64,000 bases of DNA from Telluria aromaticivorans (GCF_013003915.1 NZ_JABAIV010000009.1:1-64000); one strand, 5' to 3'. Positions 25,041 to 34,581 are shown, counted from the first letter of the stretch. The notes: a model not told the origin generated them from the letters alone. Numbers and translations: made by a program.

Positions 25041-27701
25041 CAGCTGCCGGATCTCCGGCAGGCAGGAACCGCAGTTACCGCCTGCGCGGGTGCAGGCGGT
25101 AACTGCCTGGGCGTCTTTCAGTCCTCCCTCGACGATCGCCTTGCAGATCGTGTTGCGGCCCACGCCGAAGCAGGCGCACACGGTGGGGCCGGGATCCAGC
25201 CCCTGCGCCGGCGCCTGCCCGGCGAGCAGGGTAGCGCGGTCTTTCGGCGACAATTCCTCGTGGGCGAACAAATCGCCCAGCCAGGCCCTCGACGGCAAGT
25301 CGGGACGGCGCGAGATGAAGACGCAGGCCTGCAAGCGGCCGTCAACCAGCAGCGCACAGCGCAGCAGGCCGCCGGTGTGGTCCTCGTATTCGATCCAGTC
25401 GGCGTCCTCGTTCGCACCGAGCAGGCGACGCGCCCACCCGGGTGAGACCGGCTCGCGCCCGCCCAGCTCATAGCGCACGAAGCCTGCACCGCGCACCCGG
25501 GTCCAGTTGGCCACGCTCGCCAGGTCGAGATCGTCCCGGCTCAGCGCGAAACCATGCCAGGCCACGCTGAACGGCTCGATACGCACCGGCGTGTGCTTGA
25601 ACTCAGGCTCGCCGGACACCGGATCGACTTCCGGGTTGACCACGGCGCCCACGCGGGCGTCGGATGCGGTCTGCCCATTCCAGTGGATCGGGATAAAAGC
25701 CGCGCCGCGCGCGATTCCGCCGCTGTGCGTCACGCGCGCCACCATGGCGCCCCATTGGCTCTTGATGCGGGCAAGCTCCCCCGCGCGCACGCCGCTTAGC
25801 AGCGCATCGTGGGGATGCAGGTCGACGAAGGGTTCAGGTGTATGCCCTGCCAGCCGGGGCGACTTGCCGGTGCGCGTCATGGTGTGCCACTGGTCGCGCA
25901 GGCGGCCGGTATTCAGCGCCAGCGGGAATGCGCGGCTCAATGCATGGACCGGCGCGCGCGGTGCGGTGGCGATGAAGCGCGCTTTCCCGTCGGCGTGGGC
26001 AAAGCGGCCGTCACCGAACAGGCGCGGCGTGCCTTCGCGATCGTGCTGCACCGGCCATTGGAGCGGCTCCAGCGCGTCATACGCCGCACGGTCCATGTTT
26101 GTCAGTGCATCGAGGCGGAAGGCACGCCCCAGCTCTTCGTCGCTGTTGCGCCAGACCGAGAGCCGTGCGTGTTCGTCGAAGATCTCGTGCACGCTGCCGT
26201 AGTCGAATCCCATAAATCCCATGCGCTGGGCCACTTGGCAGATGGCCTGCCAGTCGGCGCGCGCCTCGCCCGGAGCGGGCAGGAAGGCGCGCTGGCGCGA
26301 GATGCAGCGTTCGGAATTGGTGACGGTGCCATCCTTCTCGCCCCACCCCAGCGCCGGCAGCAACACGTGCCCGAAGGTGGCGGTGTCGGTCGTGCCCACC
26401 ACGTCCGACACCACCACCAGCTCGCAGCGCTGCAAGGCGCGCTTGACCTGGTCGGCGTCAGGCAGGCTGACCACCGGATTGGTCGCCATGATCCACACCG
26501 CCTTGACGCTGCCCGCTTCGATGGCGCGGAACAGGTCGACGGCTTTCAGGCCCGCCTTGTCCGCGATGCGTGGCGCATTCCAGAAGCTGCGTACCGCGTC
26601 GCGGTGCGCCGGCTTGTCCAGGTCGAGATGGCTGGCCAGCGTATTGGCCAGGCCGCCTACTTCGCGCCCGCCCATGGCATTGGGCTGGCCGGTCAGCGAG
26701 AACGGTCCCATGCCCGGCTTGCCGATGCGGCCGGTGAGCAGGTGGCAGTTGATGATGCTGTTGACCTTATCGGTACCGCTGGATGACTGGTTCACGCCCT
26801 GCGAGAAGGCGGTAACGACCTTGCCGGTCGCCGCGAAGGCTTCGTAGAATTCCATCACCAGGCGCGGATCTACCCCGCAGGTGCGGGCCACGAAGTCGAT
26901 GTCCGCGCAGCCGCCGGCCTCCAGCAGGGCTGCATCCAGGCCTGAAGTGTGGGCGGCGACGAAGGCATTGTCCTGCGCCCCGGTACGCGCCAGGTAGCTG
27001 AGCAGGCCGTTGAACAGCCAGACGTCGGTGCCGGCCTTGACCGGCAAGTGCAGGTCGACCAGGTCACAGGTCGCGGTGCGGCGCGGGTCGATGGCGACGA
27101 TGCGCAAGGAGGGCCGCGCTTCCTTTTCCTTTAGCATGCGCTGGAACAGGGTCGGATGGCACCAGGCCGTATTCGAGCCGACCAGCACGATCATGTCGGC
27201 CAGCTCGAAGTCCTCGTAGCAGCCGGGCACCAGGTCTTCGCCGAAGGTGCGCTTGTGGCCGGCCACGGCGGACGACATGCACAGGCGCGAATTGGTGTCG
27301 ATGTTGGCGCTGCCGACATAGCCCTTCATGAATTTGTTGGCGACGTAGTAGTCCTCGGTCAGCAACTGGCCCGACACGTACAGCGCCACCGCATCCGGGC
27401 CGTGCTCGGCGATGATGGAGGCGAAACGCGATGCGACCGTGTCGAGCGCTTCGTCCCAGCTCGCGCGGCGCAATGTGCCGCCTTCGCGGATGCCAGGGGC
27501 CAGCAGCCGCCCGTCCAGGCTGAGCGTCTCGCCCAGCGCCGAACCCTTGACGCACAGGCGGCCGCGGCTCGCCATGTGCTCCGGGTCGCCCTCGATCAGG
27601 GCGCCGTCCGGAGTCAACATGGCCTTGACGCCGCAGCCGACGCCGCAATACGGGCAGGTGGTGCGTACCGCGGACGCAATCGGAATCATCGGGCCGCTCA
27701 T
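24996..27701 (-). CDS. nasA: Assimilatory nitrate reductase catalytic subunit
   Basis: A 901-residue molybdenum enzyme reducing nitrate to nitrite in the cytoplasm. The N-terminal C-x2-C-x3-C...C [4Fe-4S] motif is TCPYCGVGCGV with GRLCVKG. MoCo-binding segments include LYVSGQLLTEDYY, MSSAVAGHKRTFGED, LTGQPNAMGGREVGG and the C-terminal molydopterin-binding domain (LNTGRLRDQWHTMTRTGK). A BFD-like [2Fe-2S] domain closes the protein (CACFGVGRNTI, CGSCLPEI), as in Klebsiella-type NasA. The start overlaps the upstream FAD subunit stop by ATGA, so longer upstream extensions are rejected. Last gene of the nitrate operon. Confidence 0.94.
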   Translation of the reverse strand: MSGPMIPIASAVRTTCPYCGVGCGVKAMLTPDGALIEGDPEHMASRGRLCVKGSALGETLSLDGRLLAPGIREGGTLRRASWDEALDTVASRFASIIAEHGPDAVALYVSGQLLTEDYYVANKFMKGYVGSANIDTNSRLCMSSAVAGHKRTFGEDLVPGCYEDFELADMIVLVGSNTAWCHPTLFQRMLKEKEARPSLRIVAIDPRRTATCDLVDLHLPVKAGTDVWLFNGLLSYLARTGAQDNAFVAAHTSGLDAALLEAGGCADIDFVARTCGVDPRLVMEFYEAFAATGKVVTAFSQGVNQSSSGTDKVNSIINCHLLTGRIGKPGMGPFSLTGQPNAMGGREVGGLANTLASHLDLDKPAHRDAVRSFWNAPRIADKAGLKAVDLFRAIEAGSVKAVWIMATNPVVSLPDADQVKRALQRCELVVVSDVVGTTDTATFGHVLLPALGWGEKDGTVTNSERCISRQRAFLPAPGEARADWQAICQVAQRMGFMGFDYGSVHEIFDEHARLSVWRNSDEELGRAFRLDALTNMDRAAYDALEPLQWPVQHDREGTPRLFGDGRFAHADGKARFIATAPRAPVHALSRAFPLALNTGRLRDQWHTMTRTGKSPRLAGHTPEPFVDLHPHDALLSGVRAGELARIKSQWGAMVARVTHSGGIARGAAFIPIHWNGQTASDARVGAVVNPEVDPVSGEPEFKHTPVRIEPFSVAWHGFALSRDDLDLASVANWTRVRGAGFVRYELGGREPVSPGWARRLLGANEDADWIEYEDHTGGLLRCALLVDGRLQACVFISRRPDLPSRAWLGDLFAHEELSPKDRATLLAGQAPAQGLDPGPTVCACFGVGRNTICKAIVEGGLKDAQAVTACTRAGGNCGSCLPEIRQLLAQHLLAVPADAGA

Positions 27702-28924
27702 CAGGCAGCCTCGCACAGGGCGGGCCCGAACAGCAGGCGGTCGCGGATCGAGGAGATATCGGCCCGGGTCTGGATCAGGTCGAAATACCACGGGCCATCG
27801 GCCACGTCGCCGTACAGCACTGCGCCAGTGACGCGGTTCCCGGCCAAAACCAGGCGCTTGTACACGCCGGCATGGCGGTCGCGCAGCACCAGGTCTTCGC
27901 TGCCCGCCAATCCGACGATGTCGCCGACCGAGTACAGGTCGATCCCGGTGACCTTCAGCTTGGTCGCAGTGGCCTGCTGCACGTAGCGGCGGTGGCCCAA
28001 CCCTGCCAAATGGGCCGCGCAGACGCGGGCCTGGTCCCAGATCGGCGCCACCAGGCCGAAGGTGGCCTTGCGGTGCTGGATGCATTCGCCGACCGCATAC
28101 ACGCGCGGGTCGTAGGTTTGCAGGGTGTCGTCGACCACGATCGCGCGCTCGCAGTGCAGGCCGGCCTCGCGCGCCAGCGCCACGTTGGGGCGCACGCCGG
28201 CGGCCATCACCACCAGGTCGGCCGGCACTTCGAGGCCATCGGTAAAGCGGACCGCGGTCACCCTGCCTTCGCCGAGGATCGCCTCGGTTTGCCTGCTCAT
28301 CAGGATGCGCAGGCCGCGTTTTTCCAGCGCGCCCTTCAACAGCAGCGCGGCCGAGGGGTCGAGCTGCTGGTTCATCAGGCTGTCGGTGAGGTGCACCACC
28401 GTGACCTCCATGCCCTGGCGGAGCAGGCCATTGGCCGCCTCCAGCCCGAGCAGGCCGCCGCCGATCACCACCGCATGGCCGCCGCGTTTCGCCGCCGCCA
28501 GCATGAGGTCGACGTCATCCAGGTCGCGGAAGCCCACCACGCCGTCGAGTTTTGAGCCGGGCACCGGCACGATGAAGGGGCTGGAACCGGTCGCCAGCAG
28601 CAGCCGGTCGTAATTCACTTCCAGGCCGGAGCGCGCACCTACGGTGCGGCGCTGGCGGTCGATCGCGACGACCGGATCGCCGGTGTGCAGGGTGATGCCG
28701 TGTTCTTCGTACCAGCTGCGTGTATGCAGCACGATCTCGTCACGCGTCTTCTCGCCGGACAGCAAGGGCGAGAGCAGGATGCGGTTGTAGTTCACGCGCG
28801 GCTCGGCGCCGAAGACGGTGATGTCGTACATGCCGGGCTCCAGCTTGAGCAGCTCTTCGACGGTGCGCATGCCGGCCATGCCGTTGCCGACGACAACCAG
28901 CTTCTGTTTTATGGAGCGATCCAT
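27701..28924 (-). CDS. Nitrate reductase FAD/NAD(P)H electron-transfer subunit (NirB N-terminal-like)
   Basis: A 407-residue pyridine nucleotide-disulfide-type flavoprotein: FAD motif VVVGNGMAGMRT near residue 11, NAD(P)H motif VVIGGGLLGLEAANGL near 150, and VYAVGECIQH near 270. It corresponds to the small NADH-oxidising subunit of assimilatory nitrate reductases and is homologous to the first half of NirB. It would pass electrons from NAD(P)H to NasA. AAGGAGG precedes this ATG, favouring it over upstream alternatives. The start lies within the last bases of nirD (16-bp overlap). Confidence 0.86.
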   Translation of the reverse strand: MDRSIKQKLVVVGNGMAGMRTVEELLKLEPGMYDITVFGAEPRVNYNRILLSPLLSGEKTRDEIVLHTRSWYEEHGITLHTGDPVVAIDRQRRTVGARSGLEVNYDRLLLATGSSPFIVPVPGSKLDGVVGFRDLDDVDLMLAAAKRGGHAVVIGGGLLGLEAANGLLRQGMEVTVVHLTDSLMNQQLDPSAALLLKGALEKRGLRILMSRQTEAILGEGRVTAVRFTDGLEVPADLVVMAAGVRPNVALAREAGLHCERAIVVDDTLQTYDPRVYAVGECIQHRKATFGLVAPIWDQARVCAAHLAGLGHRRYVQQATATKLKVTGIDLYSVGDIVGLAGSEDLVLRDRHAGVYKRLVLAGNRVTGAVLYGDVADGPWYFDLIQTRADISSIRDRLLFGPALCEAA

Positions 28925-29256
28925 ACCTTGCCTCCTTCCAGGCGCGCCGGATAGCTCGCCACCGAATGGTGGGGCGCTTCCAGGCACTCGCCGCTCTCCA
29001 GGTCGAAGTGCTGCTTGTAGATGGGCGAGGCCACGACGATGCGCTCCCCTAAACTGCCGACCAGCCCGCGCGACAGCACCGCCGCCTGCGCATTCGGGTC
29101 GAAGTTATCGATGGCGAACACGCGCGGCTGGTCCGAGCCGATACGGAACACGGCAACCTGGCGCCCATTCAGCAAGGCGCAGACGCCGGTATCCGGCACG
29201 ATCTGGTCGATGGCGCAGACGGCGATCCAGTTTTCCAGCTTTAGGTCTTGGTGCAT
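28909..29256 (-). CDS. nirD: Nitrite reductase small subunit NirD
   Basis: A 115-residue Rieske-fold protein lacking the cluster ligands, as is normal for NirD. Key segments are NWIAVCAIDQIVPDTG, VAVFRIGSDQPRVFAIDNFDP and VVASPIYKQHFDLESGECLE. It is needed with NirB for NADH-dependent nitrite reduction. AAAAGGAG precedes the start. Lies 20 bp after nirB and overlaps the following FAD subunit gene. Confidence 0.94.
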   Translation of the reverse strand: MHQDLKLENWIAVCAIDQIVPDTGVCALLNGRQVAVFRIGSDQPRVFAIDNFDPNAQAAVLSRGLVGSLGERIVVASPIYKQHFDLESGECLEAPHHSVASYPARLEGGKVWIAP

Positions 29257-29276
29257 GGTGAGCTCCTTTTGAATGG

Positions 29277-31820
29277 TCAGGCTGCGGTGGCGATCGGGAT
29301 CACGCGGTGGCGCTCGTCCGCTCTGGCCGGGCGGATCTGCCCGCGCTCCGGCACGAACACGACGTTGTCGTCCTTCGCCTCGCTGTTGACGAAGTGGCGG
29401 AAACGCTGGCGCACTTCCGGATTGGTGACGGCCTCTTTCCATTCGCAGGCATAGGTGTCGACCACGTGCTGCATCTGGGCTTCCAACTCAAGACCAATGC
29501 CCAGCTTGTCGTCGATCACGACCTGCTTCAGGTAATCCAGCCCGCCCTCCAGGTTCTCGCGCCAGACGCTGGTGCGCTGCAGGCGGCCGGCGGTGCGCAC
29601 GTAGAACATCAGGAAGCGGTCGACCAGCTTGACCACGGTTTCGTCGTCGATGCCGGACGCGATCAGTTCCGCATGGCGCGGCTTCATGCCGCCATTCCCG
29701 CACACATATAAATTCCAGCCCTTTTCGGTGGCGATCAGGCCCACATCCTTGCCCTGGGCTTCGGCGCATTCGCGGGTGCAGCCCGAGACACCGAACTTGA
29801 TCTTGTGCGGCGCCCGCAAACCCTTGTAGCGGTTTTCCAGCGCGATGGCGAAGGCCAGGCTGTCGCCCACGCCATAGCGGCACCAGGTCGAGCCGACGCA
29901 GGATTTCACCGTGCGCAGCGACTTGCCGTAGGCGTGGCCGGATTCGAAGCCGGCCGCGATCAGCTCTTCCCAGATGTTGGGCAGCTGTTCGACTCTGGCG
30001 CCGAACAGGTCGACGCGGGCACCGCCGGTGATCTTGGTGTACAGGCCGTATTTCTTGGCCACCTGCCCCACCGCGATCAGGCCGTCGGCCGTGACTTCGC
30101 CGCCCGGCATGCGTGGCACCACCGAATAGCTGCCGTCCTTCTGGATATTCCCCAGGAAGTAGTCGTTCGAATCCTGCAGGCTGGCGTGCTCGGGCCTCAA
30201 GACGAAGTCGTTCCAGGCCGAGGCGAGGATGTTCGCCGCCACCGGCTTGCAGATGTCGCAGCCCAGGCCCTTGCCGTGGCGGGCGATCAGTTCGCCGAAG
30301 CTCTTGATGCCTTCCACGCGCACGATGTGGTACAGCTCCTGGCGCGAACAGGCGAAGTGCTCGCACAGGTGGTCGTTGACGGCCACGCCGAGCCGGGTCA
30401 GCTCGGCGTTCATCACCTGGGTCATCAGGGGCACGCAGCCGCCGCAGGCGGTGCCGGCGGTGGTGCATTTTTTCAGCGCGCCGACCGAACTGGCTCCGCC
30501 GGCGACCGCTGCGCACAGCGCCCCTTTCGAGATGTCGTTGCAGGAGCAGATCTGGGCGCTGGCCGGCAGCGCGTCCACGCCGAGCACCGGGCGCACGGCG
30601 CCATCGCCCTGCGGCAGGATCAGGAATTCCGGCGCCTGGGGCAGCTCCAGCTTGTTGAGCATCATCTGCAGCAGCGTGCCGTAGCTCGATGCATCGCCGA
30701 CCAGCACCGCGCCGGTCAGGTACTTGCCGCATGCGGACACGACGATTTTGCGGTATTCCTGCTTGCGCTCGTCCAGGAACTGGTAGCTGCGCGAACCGGC
30801 GGCCGTACCGTGCGCGTCGCCGATGCTGGCCACGTCCACGCCCATCAGTTTGAGCTTGGTGCTCATGTCGGCGCCCGTGAAACCGCCTTCGCCTTTCAGG
30901 ATGTGCTTCGCGGCGGTGCGCGCCATGTCATAGCCCGGCGCCACCAGCCCGAACAACTGGCCGCCCCACAGCGCGCATTCGCCCACCGCATAGATATGCG
31001 GGTCGGAGGTCTGGCAGTTGTTGTCGATGACGATGCCGCCGCGCTGGCCCAGCGCCAGGCCGCTGCTCTTCGCCAGCTCGTCGCGCGGGCGGATACCGGC
31101 CGAGAACACGATCATGTCGGCCTCCAGGTGGCTGCCGTCGGCGAACTGCATGCGGTGGGTGGCTTCCTCGCCATCGACGATCGCCAGCGTGTTCTTCTGG
31201 GTGTGCACCTGCACGCCCAGTTCCTCGATCTTGTTGCGCAGTACGCGGGCGCCCGGCTCGTCCACCTGCACCGCCATCAGGCGCGGCGCGAATTCGACCA
31301 CGTGGGTCTGCAGGCCGAGGTCGCGCAGCGCCTTGGCGCACTCCAGGCCCAGCAGGCCGCCGCCGATCACGACGCCGGTGCGCGAACGCGCGCCGCCTCC
31401 GCGGACGGCGCATTCCTGCATCTTTTCCAGGTCCTCGATGGTGCGGTAGACGAAGCAATCCTTGCGGTCGGCGCCCGGTACCGGCGGCACGAAGGGAAAG
31501 GAACCGGTGGCCAGCACCAGCTTGTCGTAGTCGAGCGGCTCGCCTTGGGCCAGCATCACGGTGCGCGATGCGGGGTCGATGGCAGTGACGCAGGTGCCCA
31601 GGCGCAGGCGCATATCCTTGCGGTCGAAGAAGCCCGGCGCCACCAGCGACAGGTCTTGCGCGCTTTTCCCTGCGAAGAATTCGGACAGGTGGACCCGGTC
31701 GTAGGCCGGACGCGGTTCCTCGCCAAGGATCGTGACGCGCAGGTCGGTATCCCCGCTGGCCGCCAGGGTTTCGACGAATTTATGGCCCACCATTCCGTGG
31801 CCGACGACGACGATATGCAT
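29277..31820 (-). CDS. nirB: NADH-dependent nitrite reductase large subunit NirB
   Basis: An 847-residue cytoplasmic enzyme reducing nitrite to ammonium. Order of domains: FAD/NADH oxidoreductase (MHIVVVGHGMVGHKF; VVIGGGLLGLECAKAL), a BFD-like [2Fe-2S] domain near 425-480 (ICSCNDISKG, CGGCVPL), a ferredoxin-like half domain, and the siroheme/[4Fe-4S] domain with C-x5-C (CVGSTWCRYG) and C-x3-C (GCTRECAEAQGKDVG). GAGGAG lies 8 bases before the ATG. Located 11 bp after narK. Confidence 0.96.
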   Translation of the reverse strand: MHIVVVGHGMVGHKFVETLAASGDTDLRVTILGEEPRPAYDRVHLSEFFAGKSAQDLSLVAPGFFDRKDMRLRLGTCVTAIDPASRTVMLAQGEPLDYDKLVLATGSFPFVPPVPGADRKDCFVYRTIEDLEKMQECAVRGGGARSRTGVVIGGGLLGLECAKALRDLGLQTHVVEFAPRLMAVQVDEPGARVLRNKIEELGVQVHTQKNTLAIVDGEEATHRMQFADGSHLEADMIVFSAGIRPRDELAKSSGLALGQRGGIVIDNNCQTSDPHIYAVGECALWGGQLFGLVAPGYDMARTAAKHILKGEGGFTGADMSTKLKLMGVDVASIGDAHGTAAGSRSYQFLDERKQEYRKIVVSACGKYLTGAVLVGDASSYGTLLQMMLNKLELPQAPEFLILPQGDGAVRPVLGVDALPASAQICSCNDISKGALCAAVAGGASSVGALKKCTTAGTACGGCVPLMTQVMNAELTRLGVAVNDHLCEHFACSRQELYHIVRVEGIKSFGELIARHGKGLGCDICKPVAANILASAWNDFVLRPEHASLQDSNDYFLGNIQKDGSYSVVPRMPGGEVTADGLIAVGQVAKKYGLYTKITGGARVDLFGARVEQLPNIWEELIAAGFESGHAYGKSLRTVKSCVGSTWCRYGVGDSLAFAIALENRYKGLRAPHKIKFGVSGCTRECAEAQGKDVGLIATEKGWNLYVCGNGGMKPRHAELIASGIDDETVVKLVDRFLMFYVRTAGRLQRTSVWRENLEGGLDYLKQVVIDDKLGIGLELEAQMQHVVDTYACEWKEAVTNPEVRQRFRHFVNSEAKDDNVVFVPERGQIRPARADERHRVIPIATAA

Positions 31821-31831
31821 TTCTTTACTCC

Positions 31832-33127
31832 TCAAGCTGCGGAGACTGCAGGCGAACCCTGCTCTGCAGTCATGGTGAAACGGGCGGCGATGGCGCACAG
31901 GCTGGCAACCAGCACCAGCATGCTCAGGATGCTCAGGGTCTGGGCGATATCGCCGGTACCTTTCATCAGGAAACCGGCCGCCACAGCGCCGACGTTGCCG
32001 CCCGCGCCGACGATGCCGGCCACGCCGCCGAGCGCCTTGGGCGCCACGAAGGGCACCAGCGCATAGGTGGCGCCGCAGGCCATGTGGGTGAACAGGCCGA
32101 AGCACAGCATGGCGATTACGGCAAACACCACGCCGTCGGCCTGCGCGAACCACAGCAGGCCCAGGCCTTCGCCAATCATCAGCACGAACAGCACGGTGAC
32201 GCGGCTGTTCAGGTTACCCAGGCGTGCGCTGCGGTCCGACAGCCAGCCACCCAGGGCGCGGGCGAACAGCGCCAGCAGGCCGAAGCTGCCGGCCGCCAGG
32301 CCCGCCGCGCCCAGCGACAGGCCGAAGTGGTCGACGTAGTACACGGCGGCGATGTTATGGATGAAGATCTCGATGCCGAAGCAGGCGCCGTAGGTGACGA
32401 ACAGCAGCCAGGCGCGGTGGTTGCGGCAGGCTTCGCGGAAGCTCGCCCATCCACCTTTTCCGCCTTCCTTGAGCAGGCCCTGCTTGCGCAATTCGTCGAA
32501 ATTCCCATCCGGGCAATCCTGGGTATAGCGCCAGTAGAAGAAGGCCATCACGATCATCGCCACGCCCGGCACCACCAGCGCCACGCGCCAGCTCAGGGCC
32601 TGCGAGACGCCGAGCATCATGACCGCGGTGAGCAGCAGCGGCATCAGGGCCTGGGCCGCGCCACCGCCGCTGTTGCCCCAGCCGGCCGCCGTGGCGTTGG
32701 CGGTGCCGACCACCTTGGGGCTGAACATGACCGAGGTGTGGTACTGGGTGATGACGAAGCTCGCGCCCACCGCGCCGATCCCGAGGCGGAACAGCAGGAA
32801 GCTTTCGTAGCTCTGCGACAGCGCCACGCCCAGCACCGGGGTGGAACCCAGCAGCAGCAGGCCGGTATAGGCCTTGCGCGGGCCGTAGCGGTCGCACAGG
32901 GGGCCGATCAGGAGCCGCACGAAGATGGTGATGGCGACGGCCGCGATATTGATGTTGGCGACCTGCTCCATCGACAGCCCGAATTCGCCTTTGATCACCG
33001 GCATCAGCGGTGCGCAGGCGAACCAGGCAAAGAAGCAGATGAAAAAGGCGATCCAGGTCAGGTGGAAGGCGCGCATGGGCGCCGTGTCGAACGAGAAGAG
33101 CTTGATGCTGTCTGCTTTGCTGGCCAT
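31832..33127 (-). CDS. narK: Nitrate/nitrite MFS transporter NarK/NasA type
   Basis: A 431-residue twelve-helix major facilitator. Both nitrate signature motifs are present: AGWGNSGGGAAQ in TM5 and GAGGNVGAVAAGF in TM11. The MFS motif GPLCDRYGPRKAY follows TM2. It imports nitrate (and probably exchanges nitrite) for assimilation. AAGGAAG precedes the start. It is the first gene of the operon and is read through the leader described at 33137-33300. Confidence 0.92.
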   Translation of the reverse strand: MASKADSIKLFSFDTAPMRAFHLTWIAFFICFFAWFACAPLMPVIKGEFGLSMEQVANINIAAVAITIFVRLLIGPLCDRYGPRKAYTGLLLLGSTPVLGVALSQSYESFLLFRLGIGAVGASFVITQYHTSVMFSPKVVGTANATAAGWGNSGGGAAQALMPLLLTAVMMLGVSQALSWRVALVVPGVAMIVMAFFYWRYTQDCPDGNFDELRKQGLLKEGGKGGWASFREACRNHRAWLLFVTYGACFGIEIFIHNIAAVYYVDHFGLSLGAAGLAAGSFGLLALFARALGGWLSDRSARLGNLNSRVTVLFVLMIGEGLGLLWFAQADGVVFAVIAMLCFGLFTHMACGATYALVPFVAPKALGGVAGIVGAGGNVGAVAAGFLMKGTGDIAQTLSILSMLVLVASLCAIAARFTMTAEQGSPAVSAA

Positions 33128-33136
33128 GTTTCTTCC

Positions 33137-33196
33137 TTGAGAAAGCAAAACGGCGTCCGCACTCCTGCTTCGAAAGCAGAAGTTGCGGACGCCGTT
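33137..33196 (-). terminator. Leader terminator (attenuator) of the narK-nirBD-nas operon
   Basis: On the minus strand AACGGCGTCCGCA pairs perfectly over 13 bp with TGCGGACGCCGTT, with an inner CTGCTT/AAGCAG stem, and is followed by TTTTGCTTTCTC. It ends 10 bases before the narK start codon, so it must be read through for expression. Its place downstream of two ANTAR-type hairpins identifies it as the regulated attenuator. Confidence 0.87.
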
Positions 33197-33207
33197 GTCC
33201 TGTTGGT

Positions 33208-33270
33208 GCCAGTCCTTCGTTAGCCTGGCGACGGGGTACAGAAATGCGTGAAGAGGATCGCCATTGATCC
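33208..33270 (-). promoter_or_regulatory. ANTAR-type two-hairpin RNA target in the nas leader
   Basis: Two hairpins in the leader RNA carry six-base loops with A at position 1 and G at position 4, the consensus recognised by ANTAR antiterminators. P1 (33270-33255) is GGATC / GATCC with loop AAUGGC. P2 (33229-33208) is GCCAG-x-CU / GG-x-CUGGC with loop AACGAA. P2 is followed by the terminator at 33137-33196. The ANTAR protein NasT is encoded just upstream at 34607-35275. Confidence 0.82.
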
Positions 33271-33284
33271 CGTAGCGGTATATA

Positions 33285-33300
33285 CGCAAGAGGCGTGCCA
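33285..33300 (-). promoter_or_regulatory. Sigma54 promoter of the nitrate assimilation operon
   Basis: Minus strand TGGCACG-N4-TTGC, a perfect match to the -24/-12 consensus with correct spacing. It places the transcription start near 33274, about 4 bases before ANTAR hairpin P1. NtrC half-site-like GGTGC/GCACC sequences occur about 55-115 bp upstream but no clean dyad is seen. Predicts RpoN/NtrC-dependent nitrogen control. Confidence 0.88.
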
Positions 33301-33405
33301 CGCGGCGTGCAGGGGAAGTGGCCCCACGCTTGCAGGGCGGCGCGCTACATTGCGGTGCAACATGCCCGCAAATGATGCAGGCATGAGATCAATTCGCGCA
33401 CCGAT

Positions 33406-34581
33406 TCAAGACGTGCGCTTAAACGATGCGGCATAGGCTGCCGGGTCGCTCCCATCCCACACGCGGCCGTCGAACAGCGACGAACGGCGCATCACGTCTT
33501 TTGGCAGCGCCACCCCGGCCAGCCCTGCGGCCTCGCGGTAGAGGTCGATCCGGTTGACTTCTGCCGCGACAGCGCGGTAGGCCGGATCGCTGCGCAGCAG
33601 GCCCCAGCGGCGCTGCTGGGTAAGGAACCACATGCCGTCGGACAGCCAGGGGAAGGTGGCCTCGCCGTCGGCGAAGAAGCGCAGGCCGTTGTGCCCGCGC
33701 CAGCCGCCATCCCTGGTCTCGTCGCCGCCATGGCGCCCCGCCAGGCAGAGCTGGAGCACGTCCTTCTCCGCATTGACGTAGCCGGGACTTGCCAGCACCT
33801 CGGCCGCCGCTTCGCGGTTGGTGCGCGAGGCATCCAGCCAGCGCGCCGTGTCCAGCAGCGCCGCGATCATGGCGCGGCAGGTATGCGGGTTCGCGGCCGC
33901 GAACCCGGCGCTGGTGCCCAGCACCTTGCCCGGATGGTCGGGCCAGATGGTCTCGCTCGACACGGCCAATGCGCCGACGCCTTCGCGCACCGCGCGCTGG
34001 CCCCATGGCTCTCCGGCGCAGAAGCCGTCGATATGACCCGCGCCCAGGCTGGCCGCCATCTGGCCTGGAGGCACGGTGACCAGCTTGCAGTCCTCGAACG
34101 GATCGATGCCTGCGGCAGCCAGCCAGTAATACAGGAACATCGCGTGGTTCCCGGTCGGGAAGGTGTGGCCGAAGGTCGGGCGCCGCCCCTGCGCGCGCAG
34201 CAGCCCTGCCAGGGCAACGCCCCCGGAGGCCTTGGCGGCCAGGGCGCGCGACAGCGTGATCCCCTGCCCGTTCTGGTTCAAGTTCATCAGCACCGCCATC
34301 TGGCGCGCCGGGGTGCCGACTCCCATCTGCAGGCCGTACAGCAGGCCACACAGGACGTGCGCCGCATCGAGTCCGCCCGCGCCAAGGCGGTCGCGCATGC
34401 CGGTCCAGGACAGCTCGCGGCTCAGTTCAAAGCGCAGGCCGTATTTTTCGTCGAAGCCCAGCACCGAGGCCATGATGAGCGGTGCGCAGTCGGCCAGCGG
34501 CATGAAGCCGATCCTGACTGTCGATTGTTCCGGTTTATCCGAGCCCGCGATCCATGCGCCGCCGCCATTCATGCCTGCCAT
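33406..34581 (-). CDS. nasS: Nitrate/nitrite sensor NasS (NrtA-like, cytoplasmic)
   Basis: A 391-residue protein of the NrtA/CmpA periplasmic-binding-protein fold but without a signal peptide, as expected for cytoplasmic NasS. Recognisable segments: IGFMPLADCAPLIMA, LDAAHVLCGLLYGLQMG, TFGHTFPTGNHAMFLYYWLAAAGID and GFCAGEPWGQRAVREGVG. NasS binds nitrate or nitrite and sequesters NasT in their absence (established in Paracoccus, Azotobacter and rhizobia). AAGGGA precedes the ATG. Lies 25 bp downstream of nasT, upstream of the regulated operon. Confidence 0.9.
   Translation of the reverse strand: MAGMNGGGAWIAGSDKPEQSTVRIGFMPLADCAPLIMASVLGFDEKYGLRFELSRELSWTGMRDRLGAGGLDAAHVLCGLLYGLQMGVGTPARQMAVLMNLNQNGQGITLSRALAAKASGGVALAGLLRAQGRRPTFGHTFPTGNHAMFLYYWLAAAGIDPFEDCKLVTVPPGQMAASLGAGHIDGFCAGEPWGQRAVREGVGALAVSSETIWPDHPGKVLGTSAGFAAANPHTCRAMIAALLDTARWLDASRTNREAAAEVLASPGYVNAEKDVLQLCLAGRHGGDETRDGGWRGHNGLRFFADGEATFPWLSDGMWFLTQQRRWGLLRSDPAYRAVAAEVNRIDLYREAAGLAGVALPKDVMRRSSLFDGRVWDGSDPAAYAASFKRTS

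Noticed and set aside
27702..28085. Upstream extension of nasA
   Set aside because: Extra residues are an out-of-frame reading of the FAD subunit gene; the ATGA overlap start gives the standard MoCo-enzyme N-terminus.
29805..32066. 753-codon open frame opposite nirB
   Set aside because: Antisense shadow; NirB motifs are complete on the minus strand.
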